Assembly (NCBI RefSeq): GCF_018687715.1
Contig: NC_056759.1
Coordinates: forward strand, 36,047,385 to 36,111,384
DNA: 64,000 nucleotides
Reading direction: 5' to 3'
From: Carya illinoinensis
Taxonomy: Eukaryota; Streptophyta; Magnoliopsida; Fagales; Juglandaceae
Shown here: one piece after another, positions 22,345 through 34,772 of the stretch
Position numbering within the stretch: the first letter of the stretch is position 1
Layout of the letters: the number at the start of each line of letters is the position of its first letter
Program-made: the position numbers and the translations under genes
The notes under the pieces: generated by a model
Told to the model about the DNA's origin: nothing
The model's input: the letters and a program-made list of their open reading frames with translations, nothing else
Database searches by the model: none

Positions 22345-25300
22345 TATGGATAATTCTAGTAGAACAAAATTTAATTCAGACGAAGGGCCTTCACGACACA
22401 CCTCTGATACTCTAATACACCTTAACTACGACGAGTTGCTAGGCATTGCAAGAAAGCCACTTTATCCAAACTGCACAAACTTCTCAAAGCTATCATTCTT
22501 AGTCAAGTTGTTTCACATAAAGACAGTTGGTGGTTGGACTATGAAGTCTTTTGACATAGCTATAAAGCTTTTGCAAGTAGCATTTCCTCATACTCTGTTC
22601 CCTGCCTCATACCACGAGGCTCACCACTTACAGCAAGGTTTTTGGGCTTTAGTTACACAAAGATATATGTATGCCCAAATGATTGTGCCTTGTTTTGGAA
22701 AGATCATACTGATAAAGATTAGTACTCTAAATGTAATGCATCTAGGTGGGCCTCAAGTACAACTAACCAACAAAGGATATTCCAAAAAGTCCTCCGATAT
22801 TTCCCTTTGAAGCTATGGTTGCAAAGGTTGTTTATGTCAAATAAGACTGCCCAAGATATGAGATGGCATGTAGAAGAGCGTCTTGACGATCCCAACTTCA
22901 TGAGACATCTAGTTGATTCTAGGATATGGAAAGACTTCGATAACAAACATGCTTGGTTTGCCCAAGATCCCGTAATGTCAGACTTGGTCTAGCGAGTGAT
23001 GGGTTCAACCTATTTAATAACATGAGCAAACCGTACAGCATTTGCCCAGTACTACTTGTGCCTTACAATTTGCCCCCTTGGTCATGCATGAAAGATCCAT
23101 ACTTGATGATGTCATTGTTAATCCTTGGATCAAAGGCACCTGGAAATGATATTGACATGTTCATGCGTCTCCTAATAGATGAGTTGACAAAATTATGGGA
23201 AGAGGGAATTCGTACTTATGATGCATACAAACGAGAATCATTTCAGTTGAGGTCAGCATTGCTCTGGACCATCAATGATTTTCTTGCATACGCAAATCTT
23301 TCAAGTTGGAGCACAAAGGGTAAGATGGCATGCCCTACATATAACATAGAAATAGATTCACTGTGGCTTGTGCATGGCCGAAAACATTGTTATATAGGCA
23401 ATTGTCGGGGTTGGTGCTAGATCACAGTTGGAGAAGGAAAAGGTTAGCTTTTAATGGTAAGGAGGAATACCATCTCCAACCTAAAATGAAAGTGGGACAT
23501 GCTTTAATGGAGCAATTACATGAGGTGTCAAACATGCAGTTTGGTAAATCAGCAAAGAAGAGGAAACGTACGCCTAATGAAATTAATTAGACAAAAAAAA
23601 GTATCTTCTTTGAGCTTCCTTACTGGTTAGACTTGGGATTGCGACATAACTTTGACGTCATGCATATTGAGAAAAATATTCATGATAACATTTTGGGAAC
23701 CTTAATGAATATTGAAGGCAAAAGTAAGAACACCACGAATGTGCGTAGGGATTTGGATGATCATGGACTAAGAAAAGAATTACATTTATAGTATGATGGT
23801 AATTATACTTCTATGAGTCTTCCTTGTAACATGTTAAATGTAATGAGCGAAGGAGTTTTTGTGCACGCTTGTGAGAAGTTAAATTTCCTTATGGTTTTGC
23901 CTCAAATATTACCCAGTGTGTCAACGTTACTGAAGGAAAAATCATGGGAATGAAGGCCCATGATTGTCATATCTTCATGCAATATTTGTTTCCGGTTGTT
24001 ATTGGTGGGTACCTACGACCCGATGTGCATCAATCTTTAATAGAGTTGTGCTCATTTTTCAAAGAATTATGTTCACGAACACTAGACATAACAGTGTTGA
24101 GACGACTTCAAGCTAATATTCCCATCCTTCTTTGCAAACTGGAAATGATATTCCCACCAGCATTTTTCGATATCATTGTACACCTCGCTATTCATTTGCC
24201 AGATAAGACTTTGCTAGCAGAACCTGTTCAATATAGGTAGATGTACTCTTTTGAGAGGTATCTGGGTAAATTCAAGCAGTATGTCTGCAATAGAACCCGT
24301 CCAAAAGGCTCAATTGCTTAAGCATATTTGTATATCGAATGTCTGACATTTTGCTCTATGTACCTTAATGATATCGAGACTAAATATAACTGAGAGGAAT
24401 GGAACATTGACACAGTTGGAAAAAACTCCTTAGATCCAAGTTTATCAGTTTTCTCCCAAAAAGTACGCTCGCAAAGGGCAGCAAGAATGGCAAAATTAAC
24501 CGATGCACTGTTGGTGAAGGTTGTGTGGTACTTCCTTAATAATTGTGCAGAGATTGAGGACTATATAGAGTAAGTGCACCCTCGTTATCCAATTCATCAT
24601 TCTATTTTGTAAGTGGATACGTTATTAATGCATTTAATTATTGTAGTGACCACTATAACAAGACGAAAGAAGTGGACCCAAGTAACTTCAAGCGTAAGCA
24701 CCAAAGTCAATTCCCAATGTGGTTCGAAACACGCGTAAGAATTCTCTTTTTCATATACAAACATATTCCTTTATAGTAACTTTGACTTTCTATAATACTA
24801 TTATCCTATGTCAAATATCCATGTTAGATTTCTGAGTTGCATGCAATGACTCCCCCCGAGGTGATCGATGATATATTTGCATTAGCATGTGGTCCAAATC
24901 CATTGGTCGTATCATATGCCGACTGTAAAATGAATGGAATTCGATTTCACACAAAGGAGCTCGAAGGGCATCGCCACACCCAAAACAGTGGGGTTGTTGC
25001 TCATGGTGACCATCAAGGATTGCCTGTTGACTTCTACGGTGTGTTGCAAGACATCATAGAATTACACTATATGGGTTGGCATAAGTGTTTCTTATTTAAT
25101 TGTGATTGGTGGGACATTGGTGACATGAGAAAGGGGATACATGTTGGGGATCACTTCACACGAGTGTCAATACTTCTAGGCAATGGTGTAAAGATGAGCC
25201 TTTCGCCCTTACATGCCAAGCGTTACAAGTGTTTTACATCAAGGTCCCGACTTTGGAGGGAAGTTGGCATGCGGTACACAAGATAACAAATAGGAATGTA

Positions 25301-25462
25301 TACAATATTTGTCACATGACCTCGGACTTGCATGATGATGATGAGTCCGACACTTTTGAAACAGAAGACGAGAGTGACACTGATGTTAGGGATTATGGTT
25401 CTGTTAATGATACTATCCCGGAGACGCTCAATCCATTGACCCGAGTAGATGAAGACCACTAA
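22345..25462 (+). pseudogene. CACTA (En/Spm) TNP2-type transposase, second copy, broken
   Basis: Recognisable TNP2 parts in order are KPLYPNCTNFSKLSFLV (about 22455-22505), LWLQRLFMSNKTAQDMRW (22810-22866), then the core ALLWTINDFLAYANLSSW (23258-23311) followed by STKGKMACPTYN. Further on are a DUF4218-like part around EMIFPPAFFDIIVHLAIHLP (24140-24200) and YLGKFKQYVCNRTRPKGSIA, and a DUF4216-like part at 24840-25285 with a 'GVVAHGDHQGLPVDFYG' stretch. A tail rich in Asp/Glu ends at 25462. Frames shift repeatedly and stops occur (for example after 22990 and 23590). A donor-like site lies near 24571 (GAGTAAGT). This is the main transposase of element F, now inactive. Its extreme N-terminus is missing. 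Confidence 0.85.
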
Positions 25463-27560
25463 CAACGATGAGGCATTCATTGATGATGAAAACAATAACG
25501 ACAGTTTTTGCATGGAGAACATAGATGCTGCGAATTGCAATGGTACTGATTGAAAACCTCAAATTCATTATGATATATTTTCCGATGATGGTTTATCTTA
25601 TCCTATTTTCTTGATAATGGTTCTCTAATTATATATAATGTTAGTCACTTCTACATAGCTATTTAGGAAATTAAATGCTTTCAATTTTGATTCCACCAAA
25701 CATGCAAATAGATTCATGAGGATTTTTTACACATATGCTTTTTCTTATTCTGTTATAGTACTGTTTATGTACCATCATGTGGGTATATATTTAGTGAGGA
25801 TTTATATTGGTGGCTGACTTGGTTTTAATTTCCTCCGTTTGCAGACAGCTCGTGACTTTACTCATTGCCATATCATATCCACACTTCAAGGAAACCCGTG
25901 TGAAGGCATAAGACAGATGAGGCAGTGGTCCAGTCTGTATGCTTTCTTTACTTTGACTTGCAATGATGAAGATTGGTTCTCCATGGATTAGTTCATTTTC
26001 ATATTCAGAATGTTTACAATTATTCAAAAGCATGATGTTTGGAATATAACATGCCTATGAAGTTCTTTGCTATGCTTGAAATTGAGTGACTCTTGTAAGC
26101 CAATTACATAAGAAGACTCCTGATCTTATTTAAATGCTTTAACCATCACCAAACAGTCACTTTCAAGAACAATACGTGATACCAATGTGGACACTAAGTT
26201 GTAATCCCCTTAATAAATCCAAAACTTTAGTAGATGCCGGATCCTCTACCTCTTATCTCCATCTATATTCAGCTTTAGAAAGCCCATTGGTGGTGCATCC
26301 AACAACATATTCTCTTTGCCACTACTTATGAAACTTTATGTAGCTCCAAGTATGTTTTGTGTACAACATTTTTTCTGGACAAAAAATTAATGCATGTAAA
26401 ACATTTTCTTGCCTGGAATTGAAAAAACAACATTTCTCCTCCACTTCAAGTAGTTTCTCTTCATAAGATTGCTGAGTGTGGGTAGCCTCTCCTTACAAGC
26501 CCTTGAAGCAAAGGTTTCATCTAGTTGCTTGGGAAAGTGTATCTTCCAAAGTTACTTCCATAGTTTAAATGATTTATGGGAGCTACAAATGGACCACATC
26601 GAGCAGTCCATACAAGTGAGGTCATTCACTCAATTAACGACTTCAAAGCACCAAAACAATTACTGAAACTAGTCACACTTAAAATGTTTTATTTATAATA
26701 TTTTGTTGAGTCTAAAATACACATGGAATAATTGGCAGACTTCAATGGTCTTTTTGATGATATTGTTGTGGTACACACATCAAATGGGAGTTGAACTCAT
26801 GAGTAGTCACTTCCTTCTAAACTGTCCATCATTCCTACCATATTCTTACATGAATCCAATGACGATAATTCTCAACTTTGATCTTTACTCTAAAGAATTT
26901 ATTGTCACATATTACTCAATGAAATCGAATATTTCATATAAATATTTACCATAAGCCTACATAGAGTCGTTGTTTGTGCTGGAGCAAAGTTGGCAAAGTT
27001 AATTACAAATCCACACAATTCAAGTGGATCGGTGCTTTCAATTTAAAACTCACCTTACCACCATTTTCAGACCCAATGTCGTTACAGTTACCAAACCAGA
27101 TTTATATATGATAATGGATATAACATGTATGGGAAACATAAGATGTACAGGAAGCATTTTCAATCCACAAGAATGGTGTCAGTCATGTAAAACCTATCTT
27201 ATTGCTGCATGAAGCAAAAAAGATGACTTCGATGCATTTGTAAGTAAGAGAGATGCAGCCATCAATGGGAATTAAGAAATTCTAACTATGGTTCTGTAGT
27301 ATTAAATCTTATAACACATTTATGGATAAGGCTATTGCTATGGAAAGTTTTGAACATGTTAAGTCTAGGTATTAAAGCGAAAATGTTCTATATATTGTAC
27401 ATAATATATGAAATGTTTGATGCCTATGCTATTTAGGAATAAAGTCCAGGTCTGTTGTAAGACAATGGTGGAAATTATTTACCACCATTGTCAAATCAGA
27501 AACCAAGTATAAGGTGGAGTGGAATATAATTATGGAAATGTACATGCTTAGACCAACTAA
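25463..27560. other. Internal spacer of element F, no gene recognised
   Basis: AT-rich sequence between the transposase and the minisatellite. Short frames (for example 26469-26666 and 26703-26954) show no family features or codon pattern. It probably represents intron or untranslated parts of element F together with unrecognised insertions. Confidence 0.4.
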
Positions 27561-27564
27561 AGAA

Positions 27565-28060
27565 TTGACTAATAAATCAAGCTAAAAGGGCATGAAAGGG
27601 ACACGTTAAAAAAGGGCATAAACCAATGCAGGTAATTATAGAACTTAATTGGACTGATAAATCGAGCTAAAAGGGCATAAAATGGACATGTTAAAAAAAG
27701 GCATAAACCAATACAGGTAATTATAGAATATTTTGGATTGATAAATCGAGCTAATTGGCGACATGAAATGGACATGTTAAAAAAAGGCATATACCAATAC
27801 AGGTAATTTAAGAATATTTTGCATGGATAAATAGAGCTAAAAGGGCATGAAAGGGACATGTTAAAAACATGCATAAACCAATACAAGTAATTATAGAATA
27901 TTTTGGACTGATAAATCGAGTTAATTCGTGACATGAAATGGACATGTTAAAAAAAGGCATATACCAGTAAATGTAATTTTAGAATATTTTGCATTGATAA
28001 ATCGAGCTAAAAGGGCATGGAAGGGAAATGGTAAAAAAAGGTATAAACTAATATTGGTAA
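27565..28060. repeat. Minisatellite, six copies of an about 85-bp unit
   Basis: The anchor 'aaatcgagcta' recurs at about 27573, 27660, 27743, 27829, 27913 and 27999, giving periods of 87, 83, 86, 84 and 86 bp. The last four units alternate between a form with 'aaaagggcatg' and a form with 'gacatgaaatgg', so a roughly 170-bp dimer is the higher unit. Units also share 'ggcataaaccaatacaggta'. Confidence 0.9.
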
Positions 28061-28705
28061 GAGGCCGCAATGGATAAATTATTGACAGTTATATTACCTT
28101 CACTTCCGAAGCAGTGGCAGTGTTGTTGGTATTCTTTCACACATGATGTTGTTTATAACGCCCAAATGTCAACATTGTTGCCTTAAAAACTTTTATAGAT
28201 ACTTATCCTATTCGTCAATTCCATGGTCCATATAACTCTTGGTTCCAAATTTCTTTCCCCGGGGTATCTTTTAGCTAGACTAAACCATTATTTATATACT
28301 CTAATAATAAAATCAAAATGTTTTTTGCATACAGATGTACCTTGTGTTTATCAATTTAATAAAAATTCAGTAAATTTTATACTGTAAAAATAGTAGCATT
28401 TCTTTCTTTATCAACAAAATTGACTCATGTAACCGTAAACGATGAAGAATATAATACACGGAATGAGTAAACAAGCATATCATAAAGATTCATATAGATG
28501 GCATAGTACTCTCCATTGATAATGGTATATTTTAACATGTTAGAATTGAAGTGTCCAAAATAGGCATGCTAAATTAATTATCATTAATTGGGTTTAACTT
28601 TATTTATTTCTTTTACCAGTGTTGTCCAAATTGTATGGACACAAAGCTACATGTTGGCCAAATTCCACAAAGTTATCTCAAGGTGCAGGTTAAAACAATA
28701 TATTT

Positions 28706-28970
28706 AGTTTTGTCATAGCATGTTGCTTTCAGCCCAATACTTACACGTGTCCTATACTTTCCCAGCTGCTTCATTATTAAAACAAAAGAAATACTAAACT
28801 AGATGCATTTTAATATACAAGACTTTTTGTATTAGCCCTTTTAGTTTTTTCATAGCATGTTGCTTTAAGCCCAATACTTACTTGTGTACCGTACTTTGCT
28901 AGCTGATTCATTATTAAAAAAAAAAATACTAAACTAGATACATTTTAATATACTAAACTAGAAGACCTTT
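28706..28970. repeat. Two-copy direct repeat of about 135 bp, then a TA microsatellite
   Basis: The block 'catagcatgttgctttcagc' through 'actaaactagatgcattt' occurs twice, starting near 28715 and 28852. An A-run and a (TA)n tract (29001-29024) follow. No coding content. Confidence 0.75.
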
Positions 28971-28991
28971 GATGCCTAAAATATCTCACAA

Positions 28992-29022
<31 letters not shown>

Positions 29023-29024
29023 TA

Positions 29025-31087
29025 GCAATTAGAATTGCGCCAGACAGTCCATACGTGGGAAAGTATTATTTGGGTTGAGGCGGGATTTTAACATTGGAGA
29101 GTAGGTGATCACCTCGAACCAGTCTCTGAGCTTGAAGTGATAGAAGCTTTACATCATTTCTTTGTGGGTACCAAAGGCCAGAATGTAAGGCAGTGCTCTA
29201 GTTTCCAGTGATAAAGAAGTAAGCAAGGAGAAGAAAGTTTATAATCTACATACCAAAGGATAAGTACTCAACTCTTTCTCTCCTTACTATCACCACACAG
29301 TTCACCATTTGGTTGCCAAACTAACCAACAGAGACAAGAAAAGGTAAATTCTTTTTTAACCCCACAATCACATTCTTGCCTTCACGAAGCAAAGACATAT
29401 TTGGTTGATGATTTTTCTGTGTGATATATCTTGTTCATAAAAATATGTTCTTTCTTAAGAGGCATATATTTGGAATTAAATCTGAATGTTAACTCTAAAG
29501 ACTAATTTTTCGTATACGATAGGAACTTTGATAGATATTAAGCTAAAGAAATTCATACTAGGGTTTGCATATAAGGATTAATTAGAAGAACATAGTGAAA
29601 AATATTTTCTTAAAGTTGTCTCTGTTGGACTATTGGTTAAATCAATAGTTTTTCAGGCATGTTGCTAAGTATAGTAAAGACATTACAGTAGTAGCATACC
29701 CTCTGGGGTGGTGTTTAGAAATCACCTCATTTAAAGCCTTATGTTTTTTTGTCAAAGTAAAGGGCCTTAGTCCAGATATGTATGTTTTCACAATAATTAA
29801 AAGGAAAGAGTCCTTTGAAACAGTTTTCAAAGAGACCAAACTAATTCACTCCTATTGAAACAGTTTTCACTTCTTGCTTGTGAAGAGGCAAGTTTAGTGA
29901 AAACACCTGTGATTTTAAAATGTCGTCTTTTTGGTTTGATCTTCCTTTGACCTTTATGTGTTGAATCTTTTTAATGTGATAAGGTTGTGTCTTATACTAG
30001 ATAAAGATTTGAAAGGAAGAGGGCAATGTTAAACATGGGTGGATAGTAGCTCTCTCTATCACCAAATGATACAGACAAAGACATTATAGCAACTAATGTT
30101 TCTTTGTTTAGCATGCTTTAATCCCTTCTAATACCAGTCATGTAAGGCATGCTATGTCCTAGTTTAGTATTACTTGACTCCAAATTTTGCGTCTTTAAAG
30201 GGTTCTTTTCTCTACTTAAGATGATACTGAACTTGGATCAAAATCTTTCAATGTTCCTTTCCAAAATTGAAAACAAATTGCTTGAACCCATTTGAGCTTG
30301 TTTGTGATCTCCCCTTGTAGCCAAAATTTCCCTATTTTTGTACTTCAATATTTTATTTTAGCAAAAGGGCTAATTTCATGTGTGTAATAAACTAAAAATT
30401 CATGAGCAGAACTTTCTACAGTCATAATAATTACACAAATTATTAAGTAACAACATGTCAAAGATAGAGTAACATTAATTTCTGTAAAATTGAAGCTCAT
30501 ATTTTGTGAATGAAGTAGAGAGTATCAGCATATGATTGATGGCCGTAGCCCAAGTCATGTAACGTTGATAGTCATCTGCCATGTCTAGCTTGAATGTCCC
30601 CCTACTCGTTGTTAACACAATGAGATAACATGTACTTTCTTATTGGTTTATGAATATTCGTACAGCTCAGCATGCAGGTCCAACACAAACATTTCTTCTG
30701 GGCAAGGCTTATATCATGTCATTAAAAATTATTCAGAATAGATGACATGATTTGTATTAGGGCATTGGTGGGAAAATATTGAACTATATGTTGCTATTTT
30801 TGTGAAGAGGTCACTTGATTTATACAAAAAAAAAAAAAAAAAAAAAAAAGGTGTATTTATAATGATTTGTATTTTGTAACCTAAGGAAGTGATGTATATT
30901 TTCGGGCACATTCAAACATTCTTATTTACATACACACAATTATACATGGGGAATTAGGACTATACCAAGTTAGAAAAAAGTAACACAAGTTGGTATAGTG
31001 GTGATAACAATTGTAGGCATGAACATGTTCAAAGAAAACATGTTGATTGCTATATTGTAATTACAGGAATATACATTGTAGGTATTA
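29025..31087. other. Upstream region of element F ORF1, no gene recognised
   Basis: A CT/CA-richer segment (29100-29342) ends in AAAAG|GTAAATT, a possible leader exon and donor for ORF1. The rest is AT-rich with an A-run (30826-30849). No supported coding sequence. Confidence 0.35.
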
Positions 31088-32499
31088 ATGGTGATATCTG
31101 GAAGAAGAGGACAGAGGGGTTTACCTCGACCTCGACGTCCACTCATAGTATCAAGCCCTATTGATAAAGTTTCAGATTTGGTGCCTCCGACAAGAAGCCT
31201 AAGTGATGAGAAGGATCCCATAGTTGATACCTCATCTGAATCAGTACCAGCAGTGGGCATCGAAGAGTCCATCCACGATTTACAACATGATGAAAATTAG
31301 GGGGATAATAGCATAGGTTTGTCAGTTAAAGGTTATGATGTTCATAACATGTATCTTTACTCATTGTTGTCAATTTGGTTAGCCATGCTTCTGTGTTAAT
31401 AACAAGTATATTAACTTCGTTGATACAGTTCCACCTATAAAAAAATGAGGCCGAGGGTCTGTTAAGGGTATTGCATTTGAAAGGTTAAGAAAGTTGGGTA
31501 AGATTCCTTTAAATATAAAAAATAGGCATAGGGGTCCATCATGCAAAAATGCCACAATATTTAGTAGTCAAATGAGTTGGATTATAAGAGTACATGCGGA
31601 TATGCGACATGCAAGTTGGAGTGTGGTAGACGACAAGAAGAAGCATGAGCTCATCAATCGTGTTAGAGTAGGGTTTTAATATACATGCCTGTTGCTTGTT
31701 ATTTATGATTCAAAGTGGTTATTTTTCGAGTGACAAGAAGTATGTGATATGAAACAATATCCTTGCAGGCTGACTTCATGTTGGATTGGAATAGAGACAA
31801 CCATCGTAAAACTGTAGTAAACGCACTAGCTGATAGGTACAATGCTTACCATTATGAACTACACAAGCACTACAAGAAATATGCTTCGCATGAGGAGGCA
31901 CTAGCTGGTCGGAAGTCATCGGTGGAGCCACATGTTTGGGAGTGGCTACGTCAAATGTGGGCCAGCTGAAAATTCAAGGTAAGTATGACTAGTGTTATAA
32001 TCATGATGGGAAAACTGTGCATATATTGTTGCTTTTGCCTTTTATATCTGTGATCTATATATATTTGGTTACGTTGAGGTATTGAGTACATAAGTGTAAG
32101 TGCATGACAATATTTATTTCGTAAATTTTCAAGAGCAGTCTCGTAGGAACAGTAATAATAGGCAAAAACAGAAGGTTAAACATACATGTGGGAGAAAATA
32201 TTTTGTTAGGCTTATGGAAGAAAGGGTAAAATATGTAGTGTTTAAAGTGAGTGTGGCATGTTTTGATAAAAGGGATTGAGCCTAGGGGTGGCAATATGTG
32301 ACACGACCCGTTAACCCAACACGAACACGACACGATAAAAGCGGGTTAGGGTTTAGGCTTAACGGGTTCGGGTCAAAACGGGTTGACCCGTTAAGACACA
32401 ATTGCTTAACGGGTCACTAACGGGTCAACCCGTTAAGAAAATTAAATTTACATCTATACCCTTAAGTTCCTTCTATTTAAAAATAAAAAGAAAAAAAAG

Positions 32500-32613
32500 A
32501 AACCCTAAGTCTGAATCAGTGAATCACTCGGATTCACATTTCAAATTTCACTCCTGCCGTCCTGCGCTTTCACTCCTGTGCCGCACTGCCCGGACACACA
32601 CATACGGCCACCC

Positions 32614-32655
<42 letters not shown>

Positions 32656-33509
32656 AGCTGAAAGCCTTCGAAGATTGACTTCTGGAGCTGCTAGGCTTAA
32701 AAAGAAAAAAGACCCAGATCTCCTGTCTCTAATTTTGCTGGTAAATATTATTGAATTACTTTCATGGTGTGCTTTGTTCTTATTTATTTATTTATTTTTG
32801 CCTTATTTCCCACCGATCTGCGAAATTTGGAAGCTGTTTCGGACAATTATTAATCTGTTTATTTCATAAATCTGTTTTTCAGTTTTGTTTTCTTCCTGTA
32901 TCTTCTGGATATGCTTCTTTTGGACTGTTTGAGATAACATGCGTTTATTAAGCAAAAAAAAGAAAGGTTTGAGTTACATGCGTTTTTCTTAGATCTCCAC
33001 TGCTAGATGCTAGTCTTTTTTTCTTTTTCTTTTTTTAATATTCTTATCTCTTGTTTGTTTTGATTCATTTCTCTCTAGGACAATTTAAACTTTTTTCACC
33101 AATTTTGCTGGAAAATTGCTGGGATTTTTTTTCTCGGTAACCCAGTTTGTCTGTGTAGCACTTTTCTGCAGTCATATGTTGAGATCTAACTTTCCACTGG
33201 ACGATGGACCTGAATATAAAATTCCCAGTGCTTCTGTAACACCCCCTTTTTTTAATGGGCGTTGAAGAGTTCAAGTGAGTTTTATTTTTATGATTAAATA
33301 TGTTCGTTGAAACCGGAACTTGGCCCGACTCTTACTTTGTTTCGATCTTCTATTTCACCTGACTTAATAGGTGTGAATTGAGTAACATCAGTTTCCAGTA
33401 CTAAAAAACTAATAGGAGTTGAGGGTTGTTTGACAAGTACAATCTTTTTGATAAATTTCCATCTGGATCCCTGTGAATTGAGGATTTATTTTGGTGTTTT
33501 CTTTAGGAG
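32500..33509 (+). promoter_or_regulatory. Captured EIN3/EIL 5' leader with leader intron
   Basis: A (CT)n tract (32618-32652) and a leader-like stretch end at TTTGCTG|GTAAATA (about 32740). After roughly 765 bases the sequence TTTTCTTTAG|GAG (33507) precedes the ATG at 33510. EIN3-type genes commonly have an intron in the 5' leader, so I read this as a captured leader exon, its intron and the acceptor. Retention of the intron implies capture from DNA, not from RNA. Confidence 0.55.
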
Positions 33510-33791
33510 ATGATGATGTTCGAGGATATGGGACTTTGTTCTGATATGGATTTCATATCTGCCCCTGTTGGGGGAGGAGAGGCAGCTGCCCTGCCACCTG
33601 AACCAGAAGCAATGATGGATGATGATTATACTGATGAAGAGGTAGATGTAGATGAGCTTGAGAGGAGGATGTGGAGGGACAAAATGCGCCTCAAATGGCT
33701 CAAAGAACAGAATAAATGTAAGGAAGGAATAGATATGGCAAAGCAGCGGCAGTCCCAAGAACAAGCAAGGAGGAAGAAGATGCCTGTGTAA
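33510..33791 (+). pseudogene. EIN3/EIL ethylene-signalling transcription factor, N-terminal fragment (93 aa)
   Basis: EIN3/EIL proteins are nuclear transcription factors that switch on ethylene-response genes. This frame starts [15 protein letters not shown], has an acidic [16 protein letters not shown] stretch (residues about 39-53), and runs into the conserved basic start of the DNA-binding domain around [13 protein letters not shown] and [14 protein letters not shown] (residues 77-90). It then ends in two foreign residues and a stop. Full EIN3 proteins are near 600 residues, so most of the DNA-binding domain is absent. Changes such as a Trp in LKWLKEQ suggest relaxed selection. It lies wholly inside the hAT element. 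If transcribed it could give a short peptide or an RNA matching the parental gene; neither is shown. Confidence 0.88.
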
Positions 33792-34772
33792 TGCTGTATT
33801 TGGGATGTAATTTAATATTATTACAATGTGTGTGGAATGTGGATCATATTTGTGTATTGTATTTGGTAATTGATAATTTGGTACTGGATAATTATTAGCA
33901 GTATATTGTTGGTATTTTTATTATTTAGATTGTAATTTTAAACTTATTGTTAGTTTATCAATCACCTCATTAATGTAAACGGGTTGAAATGGATCGTGTC
34001 GTGTCGTGTCGTGTTAATTTAATTTATTTTTGTTAACGAGTCGGGTCGTGTCGTGTCGTATCGTGTCAATTTAATTTATATTCGCTAACGGGTCATATCG
34101 TGTTGTGTCGTGTTAACCCGTTATCTTAACGTGTCGTGTTCGTGTTGGAGATTTTGACACGAAATCCTTAACGGGTCGTGTTCGTGTTGACCCATTAACT
34201 GTAATGTGCATGCCTCGACACGACATGAACACGACCCGTTGACACGATTTGCTACCCCTAATTGAGCCTTAATTAACATAAATTTTACTTGAAGGGTGAG
34301 AATGCATGGAATATGATTGCATTTTACAAAGATACACATTGGTCAAGTCAGAAGGGAAAATTCATCAATGCAGCAAGTGAACACAATTATGTGAGTTAGC
34401 TGATCTTTATTTTGATTTCTATTTATATAATGGATTGCAATGGCTGACCTAAAATCATGGTTTCCTTCTATTGTATGAAATTTCAAAATATGATGCTAGA
34501 GAGGTTGAATGAGAAAGAGACTAAAGATGATGTTGATGAAGTTGCTGCTGATGTTTTCAAAGAGGTGTTAGGGTTCAAAAGTGGCTATGCCCAAGGGTTG
34601 GGCCACTCAGTCATACTTGAGCCCACCCTATTCTTGCAAAAGAACAAGGAATTTAAATGTATGGCAGAGAAGAATGAAAGGAACAAGGAATCTGCAGACT
34701 TATACAATAGTAAACTAGAGGCACTTTTGGGTGATATGGCTAATCTACGCAAACAGTTTTTTGTGTATGAAA

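Larger units (their letters stand above)
32283..34260. mobile_element. hAT-type element (1978 bp) carrying a captured EIN3/EIL 5' gene fragment
   Basis: It starts TAGGGGTGGCAA and ends with the inverse of TAGGGGTAGCAA, an inverted repeat with one mismatch. The flanks are ATTGAGCC at 32275-32282 and again at 34261-34268, a perfect 8-bp target duplication typical of hAT. Both subterminal zones are packed with 'cgtgtcgtgt/cacgacacg' and 'acgggttaac' repeats. No transposase is present, so it moved with help from another element. The interior, about 32480-33795, is unlike the ends and holds the start of an EIN3-like gene, which makes it a Pack-type (gene-capturing) element. Confidence 0.9.
31088..34772 (+). 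pseudogene. CACTA ORF1: plant transposase of the Ptta/En/Spm family, split and broken
   Basis: Exon-like parts in order are a basic start GRRGQRGLPRPRRP (from about 31094), then KGIAFERLRKLGKIP to about 31672, where TAGA|GTAGGG is a donor. Next comes 31771-31979 (ADFMLDWNRDNHRKTVV ... HVWEWLRQMWAS), ending at AAG|GTAAGT. Then 32132 to about 32215 (NNRQKQKVKHTCGRKYF), 34294-34390 (YKDTHWSSQKGKFINAA), ending at TAT|GTGAGT, and finally 34486-34772 with a charged helical tail. This matches the plant En/Spm transposase family that accompanies TNP2 in CACTA elements. After WAS a TGA replaces the expected acidic codon, so the copy is dead. The hAT element at 32283-34260 sits in an intron between two exons. 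Confidence 0.75.

Noticed and set aside
27565..28060. CRISPR-like array
   Set aside because: The units are contiguous 85-bp tandem repeats without unique spacers, in plant DNA.
33510..33791. A functional short EIN3-like gene
   Set aside because: It lies wholly between hAT ends, lacks most of the DNA-binding domain and ends in foreign residues.
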